From Platerodrilus igneus (Eukaryota; Arthropoda; Insecta; Coleoptera; Lycidae), in NCBI GenBank assembly GCA_036346225.1, contig JARFIW010001367.1, positions 496,001 to 560,000 on the forward strand: DNA of 64,000 bases, read 5' to 3'. Shown here one piece after another: positions 1 to 9,597 of this stretch; the first letter of the stretch is position 1; each line of letters starts with the position of its first letter. The notes beneath the pieces are model-generated. The model saw nothing but the letters and a program-made list of their open reading frames with translations, had not been told where the DNA came from and made no database searches. The translations under genes were made by a program, and so were the position numbers.

Positions 1-842
1 ACAAGCTTCAGATATACACAAATGAGTTCGGAAAAGCACTGAAACTACGTTAGATGAATGGTGATGTAGAAAATTTTAAAGGCGACCAGCAATACGAGGA
101 CCTAAACATAACCCAGTTGGATTGGTGTGATTAACAGAGGACGATGTACATTGAAGCCACTAGTGCAGTAACCTTCAGGTAACTTATGCTTTGTTGTTGG
201 ATTTTGATATTTTGGTGTGTGTTGAATAACTTTGTAATTGATTTACTTAAAATGGACAGTAGTGAAATTGTACTAACAATAAAATTTTAATTTTAAGGTA
301 AAATTTGCTTGTTTAAGTAGAAAGGGTATTTAGTATTGATGTTCTGGATTATGAGGAAAATTTGGGTATGTCTTTGAGCTCAATTAGACGAACCTGGCTA
401 ATTAACGTAAAGGGGTGGTAGATGCTTCCTTTGTACTCAGACTCGGGTCTGCATATATTGTTATTGTAATTAGTAGGCATCCTACAAGGACTTTAATTCT
501 GGATGCACTTTAAAATGATAACAAATTTAATCTTGAAATTTTCTGATACTGAAATTTATGCTGAATTTTAATTTTGAAATTTTAATGTATTGTGAATATT
601 GATGTAAATAGAGTTAACGTTGATGTTTGTGGTAGGAATGTGTTTGTTTGTTTTTATGAAAGAGGATGAAGGTTTAACTAGGTGAGCAGCCGAGGCGGAA
701 AAGAGTAAAGAGGCGAGTAACAGAAGAAAGTCAACGGACCAGTTAAATTAATAGCTTTTTGTAGGTTTCACAGCATTCTTGATGCCCAATCTGTGGGGCT
801 CGATTTGAAAAGCGTAGTTCCCGGATTTTTGAAGTTTCACAG

Positions 843-850
<8 letters not shown>
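1..850 (+). repeat. Partial LTR/leader of Gypsy element D family
   Basis: This stretch is a diverged copy of the sequence seen again near 57,355-58,110 and 62,860-63,610, including shared stretches such as GTAGGCATCC and AAGGGGTGGTAGATGCT. It ends in the family's leader motif (CACAGCATTCTTGATGCCCAATCTGTGGGGCTCGA, about 771-806), which resembles the primer-binding-site repeats of element D. The copy is cut on the left by the window edge and on the right by a TA tract, after which PLE1 begins. I see no coding sequence in it. It is more diverged than the two copies at the far end, so it is probably an older insertion. Confidence 0.75.

Positions 851-878
<28 letters not shown>
845..878. repeat. 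(TA)n microsatellite
   Basis: This is an uninterrupted TA tract at the junction between the element D fragment and the left end of PLE1. Confidence 0.95.
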
Positions 879-879
<1 letters not shown>

Positions 880-880
<1 letters not shown>

Positions 881-1645
881 GTTTTTTTGATAAAATGTTA
901 CGGTACAATTGGGATATTTTAGTCCAAAAAATTAAAACGAAATAATATTTTGCATATATTTAATTACAAATCGACGTTTCGGCAAGGGTTGTTGCCTTTA
1001 TCAAGATTCTACAAAAGGAAAAGCAATCAATACAGTCATCAAAAAATTTTCTTTTAAAAATTACTTACTTAATTGTTAATGCATAAATATTAAAATCATA
1101 AACACAACCCTACACATCAGGGTTGTTGTTAGTCATAAATGGATAAAATAAAAAATAAAAATATTGGAGCACTAAAAAGAGGATTATTTAAAGTTAATTA
1201 ATAAAATTACTTGTTCATAGAGTAAACGACCAACTATGAATGAATTAATATAAAACCAGTCTGATAAGAGAGCGTGTTCCACATTTTGTACGAATATTAG
1301 GTAAATAATATGCGCTCTGGTCTTCACATCATTGTTGAAAATTAAAAGTTGTCTTTGCAATTCTGTACAGATTAGAATATATGGGATGCAAATTTTGGGT
1401 GTCCTGCCTAAAATTTAACAAATTAACTTCATTTCTTATATAATATGCCTCCAAAAAAAGCCTAAGCTTATGATTAGCTTCAGAATCTAAAATTCGAACT
1501 TCATCATAATTTGGGGTGTGATGAGTCATATTTATATGTTGTGAGAGGGCGCAGCTGTTCTTCCCCAATTTTACATCTGACTTATGTTGAATTAGTCTAT
1601 TTTTCAACCACTGACTAGAATTACCCACATATGTCTTATTGCAGG
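880..1645 (-). repeat. Inverted 3'-end copy (pLTR-like) of PLE1
   Basis: The reverse complement of this segment matches 22,652-23,427. It contains a 99-codon open fragment (1329-1628, minus) that copies the GIY-YIG domain C-terminal part, lacking the first residues of the domain. The fragment differs from the right-hand copy by one visible residue (L for S in the ...NEVN-LNF... stretch). This is an end-duplication, not an independent gene. Confidence 0.85.
961..1012 (-). ncRNA. Degenerate hammerhead-ribozyme-like motif, PLE1 left copy
   Basis: On the minus strand the order is CTTGATAA, a hairpin GGCAA...TTGCC, GAAA, then CGTCG. This is the layout of the hammerhead core (CUGAUGA, stem II, GAAA, stem III), but the first box deviates at two bases. 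Hammerhead motifs are known in Penelope-like elements. It may be inactive. Confidence 0.4.
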
Positions 1646-1649
1646 ATTA

Positions 1650-2846
1650 TATATATGTCTTATTGCCTATAATAAATTATTCAAAAAGAACAAACAGATT
1701 CTGGTCAAAAAATTTCAATCACTGAAGGATTTCAATGATGAGAATAAAAAACTGTTTCATGACAATAGTAAATGGGTTGTGAATTTGAGTAAAAAAGTGA
1801 TACCTAATGACATTTGTAACTTTTTATCTTTGGGACCTAAATTTAATTTAAGTGTGAATGCTAGTGATATCAATATGGGGAAATTATTGGGAAACGTTGA
1901 AAATATTCTGGACAATAATGAACTGTCACAGGAAGAAAAAGACAATCTTAGAGCTAGGGTTACTAATTGCATTACGAATTTTGTCACTAATCCTAAAATA
2001 AACTAACCAATAGTATAGAATCTACTATGTTTTGTAAAGTAAAAAGTTTCTTAAAATTAACTCAGATATTGTTGTTACTAAAGCTGACAAGGAGCTGTCA
2101 CCGTTATTTTGAACAAAAATGAGTACATAGGAAGTCTTTGCATTTGCTTAGTGATGACAATACTTACCAAAAACTTAAAAGGACCCTACTTTCATGATGC
2201 AGAAAAAATGCAACGACCACATTCAAAGTTTTGCATTCAAAACACTTAATATCAGATCCCCAAAAAAGCAATTATCTAACACTAGTTCTGTACCTGGAAA
2301 ATACTATGGTCTTCCTAAGATCCACAAACAAAATGTTCCGCTACGCCCTATAATCAGTACTTTGAATACACCCACTTATCAATTAGCAGTTTTTTGTGCA
2401 AAAATTTTGCAATTATCCTTTCCTTTGGAGAATTATAATACCAAAGACACTTTCACTTTTGTGAATCAATTCCGAAATTTTCAATTACCGCAAGACCATG
2501 TTCTATTTTCATTGGATGTATCATCGTTATTCACTAACATTCCTCTAGATTTGGCCCTTGATATAATTAAAAATAAATGGGATGACATAAAACCACATAC
2601 TACCCTTACAAAATCATTGTTCATTGCAACTATTACTCTAATTTTCAAGAACACTTACTTCGTTTTCAAGGTGTATACTATTTGCAAAATTTGGAACTCA
2701 ATGGGCTCCCCTTTATCACGGTTATAGCCCAAATAGTTATGGACCATCTACTTGAAGCTGTTATTCCTAAGTTGGATTTCAACATGGTTTTTTTGGTGAA
2801 GTACGTTGACGATATTATTTGTTCCGCTCCAATTAATAAAATTGAA
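1650..2846 (+). pseudogene. PLE1 reverse transcriptase, 5' part
   Basis: This is the N-terminal and catalytic part of a Penelope-type reverse transcriptase. Visible are an N-terminal segment (about 1660-2003), the conserved YGLPKIHK block (about 2307-2330), RT motif A with FSLDVSSLFTNIP (about 2507-2545), motif B with MGSPLS (2701-2718), and the catalytic YVDD (2802-2813). There are stops around 2003-2190, and the frame changes between motif B and YVDD (about 2715). The frame runs directly into the Polinton's target duplication and resumes on its other side at 22,103. The product would copy the element's RNA at a nick made by the GIY-YIG domain. It is certainly a PLE RT and certainly broken. 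Confidence 0.85.
2841..2846. repeat. Target site duplication ATTGAA, left of Polinton
   Basis: ATTGAA stands immediately before the AG that starts the left inverted repeat. The same six bases stand immediately after the right inverted repeat at 22,097-22,102. Six-base duplications are characteristic of Maverick/Polinton integration. Confidence 0.95.
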
Positions 2847-3531
2847 AGTAGTATAACTATGGAGAAGCTGGGACAGCCCTTTTTAAAGGGTCATAAATAT
2901 CTTGTAAAGGGTGTGTGTATTATGGAAAAGAGAAGTATGTATGTGTGAAGGTCATGTATGTGTAGGTGTGTGTGTGTGTTAGTATTAGTTAGGTTTGAGG
3001 ATAACGATAGTATGGCTATGGAGAAGCTGGCCGGCCCTTTTTAAAAGGATCATAAATATCTTGTAAAGGGTGTGCGTATTATGTAAAAGAGAGGTATGTA
3101 TGTGCAGGTGTGTGCGTGTAGGGTGTAGGGTATGTATGGTTTGTCGGTGATGTTAACGTGGAAGTCGTGCCGCCCTCGTGATAAAAGTGTGTGTGTGTAG
3201 ATATCGATCGGGGGGGCGGTGTTGTTGTTTTATTTTCGAAAAGAAAGGTAGGTCTCGTTATGTGTATAGGTGTGTAGGGGGGGCGTGCGTGTTTTAGTCT
3301 AAGACGAAATATCGTAAGGGGCGCGCAAGTGGTGCGAACGTGTTTTTGTTTTAAGAGCGTGTTTTCGGGATTATCTCATCGGACACGTGCAAGACGTTTC
3401 AAGTAATCTTTAATAATTTGAAAAATGTTACGCTCGATGTGTCGTAGGCAATTATGATGAAGTATAAGAAGAATAAGGCTGGGGAAATAACCGCAAGGTT
3501 TTTATTACAGGTGTCGATAAGAAAAATTGCG
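2847..3531 (+). repeat. Polinton left terminal inverted repeat
   Basis: This matches the reverse complement of 21,497-22,096, except for about 95 bp (3371-3465) that the right arm lacks at this position. The outer part is strongly GT-rich on the plus strand. It contains two direct copies, about 160 bp apart (from about 2854 and 3013), of a unit starting CTATGGAGAAGCTGG and running through CATAAATATCTTGTAAAGGG. The first bases are AGTAGTATAAC, matching the AG-start rule for these elements. Confidence 0.93.
3371..3465 (+). repeat. Displaced module shared with 21,236-21,335
   Basis: This segment contains ATTATCTCATCGGACACGTG and runs to GGCAATTATGATGAAG. It is nearly identical to the reverse complement of 21,236-21,335, which on the right side lies inward of the inverted repeat. 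A shorter copy of its outer half also lies at about 21,145-21,180. The two arms therefore carry the same block in different positions. Confidence 0.8.
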
Positions 3532-3676
3532 TGCTGCGTTTGTATTTGAAAAAAATTTCTCCCCTACTACGAATAATAGTTTCGTCGTCTTGGTAAAAGA
3601 ATATCCAAAATATTTTTCTATTTATTATTGTGTAATTATTCGAACGGTAAACATCGTGTGTCGAAAGTGTAAAAAT

Positions 3677-4469
3677 GTCTCAAGCTTCGGACGAATTAAA
3701 ATTCCAGACGCGCCTACCTCAACGCGTGCAATTTTAAAACAATTGAAAAGTGCTTGCAACGTAGGTCGAAAACGTCACTATGAATCGATGCTGCTAAATC
3801 TGAAATGTAATCAGATCGTTTCTAATGCAAAAGCAAGCGTGATAGGGCGATCAGAGGGCAGGTATTAGTAAAAGAATGGATCCGGCGATAATACTAGTGC
3901 GAAGGACGACGACGAGGGTTATGCGAACGACGTCGAAGTCGACGATCCTGCTGAAAATTTCGATAGATTAACATCAAAGAAGAATGTCAAAAGACGTAGA
4001 ACGTCGAACAATATCGTGTGGGTCGATTTGAAATCGGCTTTCGCCCGCAGGATACGTTCGAGTGCTGTGGTCAATTTATATCACATAGATCCCATGCAAT
4101 TTTTAGAAGATGCATTCGCCCTAATAGAGCGACGTTTGAGAAAATGTTTGAGAAAATTTGGATCTCTTAAAATTAATTTCGTGTTTAACGGTGAATACGT
4201 AAAGCCCAACGCATCAACATCATCGTCTTCAGAAGCCGTGGATACATCGTCATCATCATCATCGTCGTCATCGCTCAGACATTTTACTACTAAAATTATA
4301 AAATTTTAAAAATTGAAGACTTTCAAACTCAAGTTAAATCCGAAGCCATTCAGGAATTGAACAATAAACTGGACGAATATACCGAAAAGCAGAGCGGGTT
4401 AGCTCTTTCGAGAATATTAAATTTAGGCGTCAATATAAATCATGCAGGAACCTATAGTATGCATTCTTA
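3677..4469 (+). pseudogene. PolB-N-terminus-like protein at the left end of the Polinton
   Basis: ATG at 3677 opens a frame (MSQASDELKFQTR...) that shifts soon after. The recognisable core (4016-4200) reads WVDLKSAFARRIRSS, then HIDPMQFLEDAF, then LKINFVFNGEY. It is followed by a serine-rich linker and, after a stop near 4307, by EKQSGLALSRILNLGVNIN (about 4390-4446). The same order of motifs (SAFKSRIQT, an FIED block, an NVNIN block) occurs at the N-terminus of the PolB gene on the other side of the element. Such modules are familiar from insect Polinton-related proteins. The role is unknown; it may act with PolB. It has at least two disruptions. The family link is solid, the function is not. 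Confidence 0.6.
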
Positions 4470-4544
4470 AGGAAGGGGATAAGAAAATTGTCTACGAGAT
4501 GATATGTTTATTTTAATAATCATATACGTTTGTAATATAGAAGA

Positions 4545-4832
4545 ATGTTGACGGTCGAGGATCTTACGAAATTACCGCTCGAGTATATCGAGAGGCATGC
4601 AAGTAAAGACGTCGCCAGAAATTTCGATAAATTACCGGAGTATTTGCAAAAACAATTATGGACGCATCGCTATTGTTTAGCGCATGGCTTACAATCGTCG
4701 TCGCATGCAGATCAGATAGATGGACCTCCTCTGCAAATAAAATCGTGTCCTGAATGCGCATGTTCTACCCCATATGTACGCGCGCACAACAACACATCGC
4801 AGCCCTGCAATAAAACCTATGAATGCAATTAA
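4545..4832 (+). CDS. Unknown small Polinton protein, 95 aa
   Basis: This open frame starts MLTVEDLTKLPLEYIERHASKDVARNFDKLPEYL and ends with a cysteine-containing tail (CPECAC). The first 40 residues look helical and are vaguely like short box-type interaction motifs, but I do not recognise the family. It lies between the left-end gene and the next unknown frame, only about 10 bp from it, and may be the 5' part of the same gene separated by a frameshift. Its start is a normal ATG at 4545. Confidence 0.45.
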   Translation: MLTVEDLTKLPLEYIERHASKDVARNFDKLPEYLQKQLWTHRYCLAHGLQSSSHADQIDGPPLQIKSCPECACSTPYVRAHNNTSQPCNKTYECN

Positions 4833-4841
4833 AAATGCTCA

Positions 4842-5707
4842 TTGTTCGAAATGACTCCTAAAGGACCGCCCGCAGCCGTCGCAGCATATCTCGCCTACTC
4901 TTTAATATGTAATAATTACCTATACATATTTAAACCGAGCGTGCCCTCCTGGCAAAGAAATCCGGTTCCCGTAGATCCTCCGAATGCATTCGTATGTTTC
5001 GAGGTTGTTGAAAATAAAGACGTTTTGGCATTGTCGAAGTCCGAGTCGTCACAACAACAACAACAAATAAGATGCTCTCGCTCTAAAGATTGGAAACGTA
5101 TGGAATTAATTACCATGCAGCTGCAACAGCAATGGCAGCAGCAGCAACAGAACCATTCGGAAGAGGTTCCCTTATCGCCATCATCAGAGACGTCGTCGTC
5201 GTCGTCATCGTCCGCGGTATCGAGAGACCTTTTAATTTATAAAAGTTATCTAGGAGGAGGAGGAGGACGCCTTCAACGACGACGAGAAATAGAAAACGTA
5301 GATGGATCCGGCGACGGCGAGGACGGCGACGACGACGACGACGACGGTGCCGAATGGTTGAACAATGGATCCGCGGGCGATTGTGTCGGAGACGGAGTTG
5401 GCATCGATCCTTTTCTGATGTTTAAAATAAGATTTAAATATAATAGCAGTTTTACGGAGACCGAATGGTACGTCATGCCATGGAATCATAAACGAATCGC
5501 CTTCGAAAGAGAAAGAGAGCGAGAAAAAAGATCGAGAATTTGATAGTTCAGATGGTGTATGGACGTATTTAGAACACATCGTACTTATGCAATTAATAGG
5601 AGCGTGGGCATACTACATCTATTACAAATATAAAAATAAACTATGCGCGCATGAGCAACATCGTTTGAGCTCGAACGAAAACCTACGCATGCAAAATAAT
5701 TTTCAGT
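4842..5707 (+). pseudogene. Unknown low-complexity Polinton protein with C-terminal membrane segment
   Basis: The frame 4842-5543 encodes about 230 aa. The N-terminal third is ordinary (PPNAFVCFEVV), followed by glutamine runs, a serine run (about 5197-5215), GGGGG, an aspartate run (about 5325-5345) and an arginine/glutamate tail. At the tail the frame appears to shift within the AGAGAAAGAGAGCGAG stretch. A second frame then continues to 5707 with a hydrophobic stretch (LEHIVLMQLIGAWAYYIYY, about 5560-5616) followed by lysines, which looks like one membrane anchor. I do not recognise the protein. A membrane-anchored accessory protein is an inference from that segment only. Confidence 0.45.
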
Positions 5708-5779
5708 TCTAACCGGGAGGTATCTTCGTTCAGGGTGTGTATGTGTGCGTGAAATTTTGCACTTAATTAAATAGCAATT

Positions 5780-6890
5780 ATGGTGAAGTATATTCAAGAC
5801 GAAAATAATCATACAAGTGGTGACGACAGTCAAGTATTTTAAATAACGATGATGATGACGTAATTTCGTCATCATCACCATCTACGTGTGCAGTATCTGG
5901 ATCGCCGCAAGTTTTGTCAGGTATTCATGTCTACGATAACGATCAGGCGATGGATCCCCTGATATGTAGCACCGAATACCGATTGAATTCCTCCAAGGAG
6001 AATGCGCAATGGTGCGCTCACGGTCATACGATCGAAGTGGGCTTAACCAAACGAAAGAGCAATATGGATTTTAGCCCTGTTATCAGACTTATATGCCCCA
6101 ACAGATTTTGTAAAGAAGGCGAATTGCAAATGGACGAAAACGAGTGGAAAGATTTGTCGTCTATCAATATCGAACATAAATTGAGAAAATTTTTTTCCAA
6201 CCGCTCGGATACTGCCACGGTTGCATCTGCAGGCGCTACCGCCGCCTCCGTAGTCGCAGACGTATGGCACTGGAGGCGTGAAATGCATCAGACGATCGAC
6301 GGATACTTGGAAGTGGAATTTAAAGACGAATACGAGTCCATTCATAGAGTCGAGGTGCAAAAACTGCTGCGGCTCTCGCCGCATTAGAATCAACAACAAC
6401 AGGATCCGGATACAATGTTGCGCGAATTTCTCTCTCCGCGAAGAATTTGCAAAAGTGTTTACTCTAGCGCCTCTTATAATGCTCAAATTAGAAATATTGA
6501 AAGGACAAGATTTTCAAGAGTTCTACGATAGAAATATAGAGTGCGTCGCCACTTGCCTTCCCGAAGAGTTCGGAGCTTACGCGTATAACAGGTGCAAGAG
6601 CAGTAGCGGCGACGGCGACGACGATGGAGGTGAAGGCGTCCTCTCCTCGAGGATGCTGGACTTTATTCGAACGTGCAGGATCAAATCTTATGTCGAGTCG
6701 AGATGATAAGCGAATACGTATTTGGAAATCCATCCCTAAGTACCCTAAACGTTCTTTACGACATCAACAGACTCGGCTTATTAGAAATCACGCGCCATTT
6801 CCTCACGAAATTGTCGATGACGTATTATGTTTATATCAAAAGAATTTAAATGTCGAAATGAAACCTTTGTATTTTAAAGATAGTGTATGA
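5780..6890 (+). pseudogene. Possible PC4-like protein of the Polinton
   Basis: ATG at 5780 begins MVKYIQDENN; an early shift leads into the frame 5830-6387, and further shifts lead to 6706 and 6890. The middle part (about 6060-6190) has a beta-strand-like stretch, VIRLICPNRFCKEGELQMDENEWKDL, that resembles transcription coactivator PC4-type single-strand DNA binding folds (strands ending in an acidic-x-x-x-W position). Later parts (AKVFTLAPLIMLKLEIL and the end HEIVDDVLCLYQKNL) are helical and unplaced. PC4-like genes have been described in related virus-like elements. The assignment is tentative; the order and orientation of the frames suggest one gene. AATAAA follows the stop at about 6902. 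Confidence 0.4.
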
Positions 6891-6925
6891 TCCTTTTTGT
6901 AAATAAAATTTATTCTGTATGCAGT

Positions 6926-6932
<7 letters not shown>

Positions 6933-6967
<35 letters not shown>
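6933..6967. repeat. (TA)n microsatellite in the Polinton
   Basis: TA tract between the PC4-like gene and the PLA2 gene. TTATTGCAG, a good splice acceptor, follows at 6981-6989, so a 5' untranslated intron ending there is possible. Confidence 0.85.
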
Positions 6968-6970
<3 letters not shown>

Positions 6971-6994
6971 AATTGTTACGTTATTGCAGGAGAG

Positions 6995-7916
6995 ATGTTA
7001 GTCAATGTTGGTACACGGGGTGAAGGGTTGTTCAACAACCTCTTAAATAAATTGCCCTTCGAACTGCACCTTCCTGGTCATAACTTCTGCGGTCCCGGAA
7101 CCAGGCTACAAGAGCGTTTAAATCGCGGAGACAAAGGTATTAATCCTCTAGACGAAGCGTGCAAGCAGCACGACATCGCGTATTCGCATCACAAAGACGT
7201 GGAGCGCAGGCACGAGGCCGACAAGGTCTTGCAAGAAGCGGCTTGGCGGCGAGTCAAGGCCAAAGATTCTAAGTGGTCCGAGAAGCTCGCAGCGTTGGGC
7301 GTAACGGCTGCAATGAAAGCGAAACGCAAACTAGGAATGGGAATAGACAAGAAAATGGCCGTGAAACTGGATCGTCGACAGCGAGGAGGACGACGACGAC
7401 GACAAAAACGACGACGTCGAGTACGTCGATGCTCGGGTAAATTCAAAGACAATAACGGTAACGTCGGCAGAAAATGCTCCTTCAGAGGCGGTCTTATAAG
7501 TAAAATATCTAAAGAAATCAGAAAACAAAGCATCAAGAGTAAAGGACACGGAGATGCTTCGCATAATCGTCTCATTTCGAGCGCGATGAATGCTGCAAAA
7601 ATTATAGTCAACAGGATGGGAGGTCGTTCGAAAATTAAAGTACCGCGCATAATACCGGTGCCCAAGCGAGGAGGCTTATTGCCTTTGATTCCGATATTTG
7701 CGGGTCTTTCAGCGCTCGGAGCACTGGCCGGCGGAGCGTCGAGCGTCGCAAACGCCATCAATTCGGCCAAAATGCAAAGAGGTATTTCGACGAGAACGCG
7801 CGTCACAACAGAGCCATGGAAGAGAAAAAGTCGGCAGCGGATTGTATTTAAAGCCTCACAAGAAAGGTAGCGCCTTGTACTTGAAACCTTATCCGGGGGA
7901 TTTAAAAAACGGATGA
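6995..7916 (+). pseudogene. PLA2-domain protein (parvovirus-VP1-like phospholipase A2)
   Basis: The start chosen is ATG 6995, because upstream sequence in frame is only the TA tract. Residues about 20-65 carry the phospholipase signature: LPGHNFCGPGT (calcium loop) followed by DEACKQHDIAY (catalytic His-Asp). Next come a helical segment, a very basic stretch of arginines (about 7370-7430), and a glycine/alanine-rich hydrophobic stretch (LLPLIPIFAGLSALGALAGGASSVANAI, about 7678-7760). The frame reaches 7870, but the conserved-looking tail with two LYLKP repeats lies in another frame to 7916. This implies at least one shift after about 7770. The domain is used by parvoviruses and related elements for membrane passage. 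It lies 4 bp before/overlapping the protease gene. Confidence 0.8.
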
Positions 7917-8346
7917 CTTCGACGGTGCCGAGGAATGCTAAGCTCGCCACCACCACCACCACCACCACCCTTACACCTCCCATGCGCGCATTGACCGATC
8001 TCGATCTGCACAAATATGCTAAAGGTGTTCCGTATTTTAGAGGCGTGTACATGCGAGACGAGTTGCCGCTAAAAAGACGCGACGGAAGCTTAGCACAGCC
8101 GTGGCGAAACGAAAGTGGTATTATAAATTTAGACGATGGATCCGGTCCGGGCACGCATTGGGTCGGTTATAAAAAAAGGGCCAATACGGTGATATACTTC
8201 GATAGTTTCGGAGACCTGAGGCCTCCCGAGGAAGTCTTAAGATATTTTCACGGTAGCGATATATATTATAACGTGGAAAGGAGCAAGACTTTAACACGAT
8301 CGTGTGTGGTCATTTAGTGTTGAAATTTTTACATAAAGAACCATAA
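7913..8346 (+). pseudogene. Adenain-type cysteine protease
   Basis: This is the maturation protease of the capsid. The catalytic His is in GTHWVGY (about 8150-8170) and the acidic residue in YFDSFG (about 8193-8210). The catalytic Cys is in VCGH (8302-8313), which is one base out of frame with the upstream part. The upstream frame ends at 8317 and the downstream one at 8346, with the shift near 8275-8285. A Gln shortly before the Cys fits the family. Order and spacing match the adenovirus/Polinton protease. A threonine/proline run at the N-terminus is coded by a CAC repeat. The gene overlaps the PLA2 tail. Confidence 0.88.
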
Positions 8347-8367
8347 TGCCCTCGGAGCGCTACAGTC

Positions 8368-9113
8368 ATGTCTAGGACATTCACGATATTCGGGTATGGA
8401 AATACCATCAGCAGCGGTACGCTATACCCACCTGTGAGACTGAACGATGGCGGTACGTACACCTGCGGCTTGGTGGGTCTTTACACGTGCAACACCGTTC
8501 GAAATATTTACGAGGGAAATAATAAGTTCTATTACGATAAAGATAAAGAAATCACCATCGACGAGGGATGCTACGAAATAGACGAGCTAAACACGTTCCT
8601 GAGAAAAAAGATATTGGAGTCGGCTAAAGCCAACAAAGAAATTAATTCGTCCGTAACTTTGGACGACGACGGATTGGTCGACGGCTTGTTTTCTTTAAGA
8701 GCTAATAATAATACCCTAAAGTGCGAAATAAAATCGAAATACTCCGTAGACTTCACGAAGCGCGGCAACATCGGTCGAATGCTGGGATTTTATGATCGAA
8801 TTTTAGAGGAAGGTCGTTCGCATACGTCCGATCGCGATGTGGAAATAATTTCGGTATCTAATATTTTCGTAGATACTAACATTACGACGGGAGCGTACCG
8901 CAATAACCAACTTTGTCATAGCATTTACGAATTTGGCATAACCGTGCCCCAGGCTACAGCATAGAACAACAACCCAGCAATATAATTCGTTTCCCTCTGT
9001 GCGTGGACGAATTCGATAACATTACGTTGAGACTGGTGGATCATACGGGTGAAGCGGTTAATTTTTCGAAGGATACGTACCTTTGCGTTCGCCTAGAGCT
9101 AAGACGCGAATAA
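8368..9113 (+). pseudogene. Minor capsid (penton-like) protein
   Basis: The frame from ATG 8368 gives 198 aa ending at 8964. Just before the stop (about 8945-8955) the frame shifts by one base, and the second frame runs to TAA 9111-9113 with a continuous beta-rich sequence (IIRFPLCVDEFDNITLRLVDHTGEAVNF). The intact length would be about 248 aa. Position between protease and major capsid, the size, and the beta-rich pattern (GRMLGFYDR in the middle; LCVRLELR at the end) fit the Polinton minor capsid, a single jelly roll forming the pentons. The identification rests on pattern and gene order. Confidence 0.7.
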
Positions 9114-9134
9114 TAAAATTATTATTAAGTTAAA

Positions 9135-9492
9135 ATGGGCGTCGTTTACGATGACGAGCGTCAGCATCAGCAGCAGCAGCAACAGACGTTAGCCGCAGTC
9201 GTCAATATACCTAAGAAAAATCCGCGCGTTGGGCATTGTTATCGTCGTTGCTGCCGAAATCTTCTTCTTCTTCTTCTTCTTCCTCAAAAACAAACCTATA
9301 TAAAACGCAAAAACGTTCTCGAAATCTGCAGTCGCACGCAAATCGTCGTTAGGCCATAACGAAATAAAAAGCGGAAGAGGTGTGAAAAAGCGACATCATA
9401 TTAAAAAGAAGAGGAAGAAGAACCTCGCTCTTAGTCGCGCAGACGCAAGTTTCTTAAAAGCGCTCGGCTACAAGCTTTTGAATACGAGATAG
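9135..9492 (+). pseudogene. Small basic core-like protein
   Basis: ATG 9135 opens a short frame with a glutamine run. After shifts around 9250-9330 (through a CTT repeat, 9259-9280) a frame ending at 9492 encodes a highly basic tail: HHIKKKRKKNLALSRADASFLKALGYKLL. Such short lysine/arginine-rich proteins located next to the capsid genes plausibly condense DNA, as adenovirus core proteins do. I infer the role from composition and position only. The final FLKALGYKLL segment is a likely amphipathic helix. Confidence 0.4.
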
Positions 9493-9597
9493 AAAAAAAG
9501 TACTAGAAATGGCTAAACGTGGCGGTAAAATACGTGGTGATTTTGGTAGTAGCACGAAAATGGTCGCAGATCACATCTCGTCGGTGATTAGTTCCCT

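Noticed and set aside
6043..6486. Antisense frame opposite the PC4-like gene
   Set aside because: No motif, and it overlaps a better supported plus-strand gene.
7189..8154. Long antisense frame opposite the PLA2 and protease genes
   Set aside because: It is the shadow of GC-richer coding sequence on the other strand; the plus strand has clear catalytic motifs.
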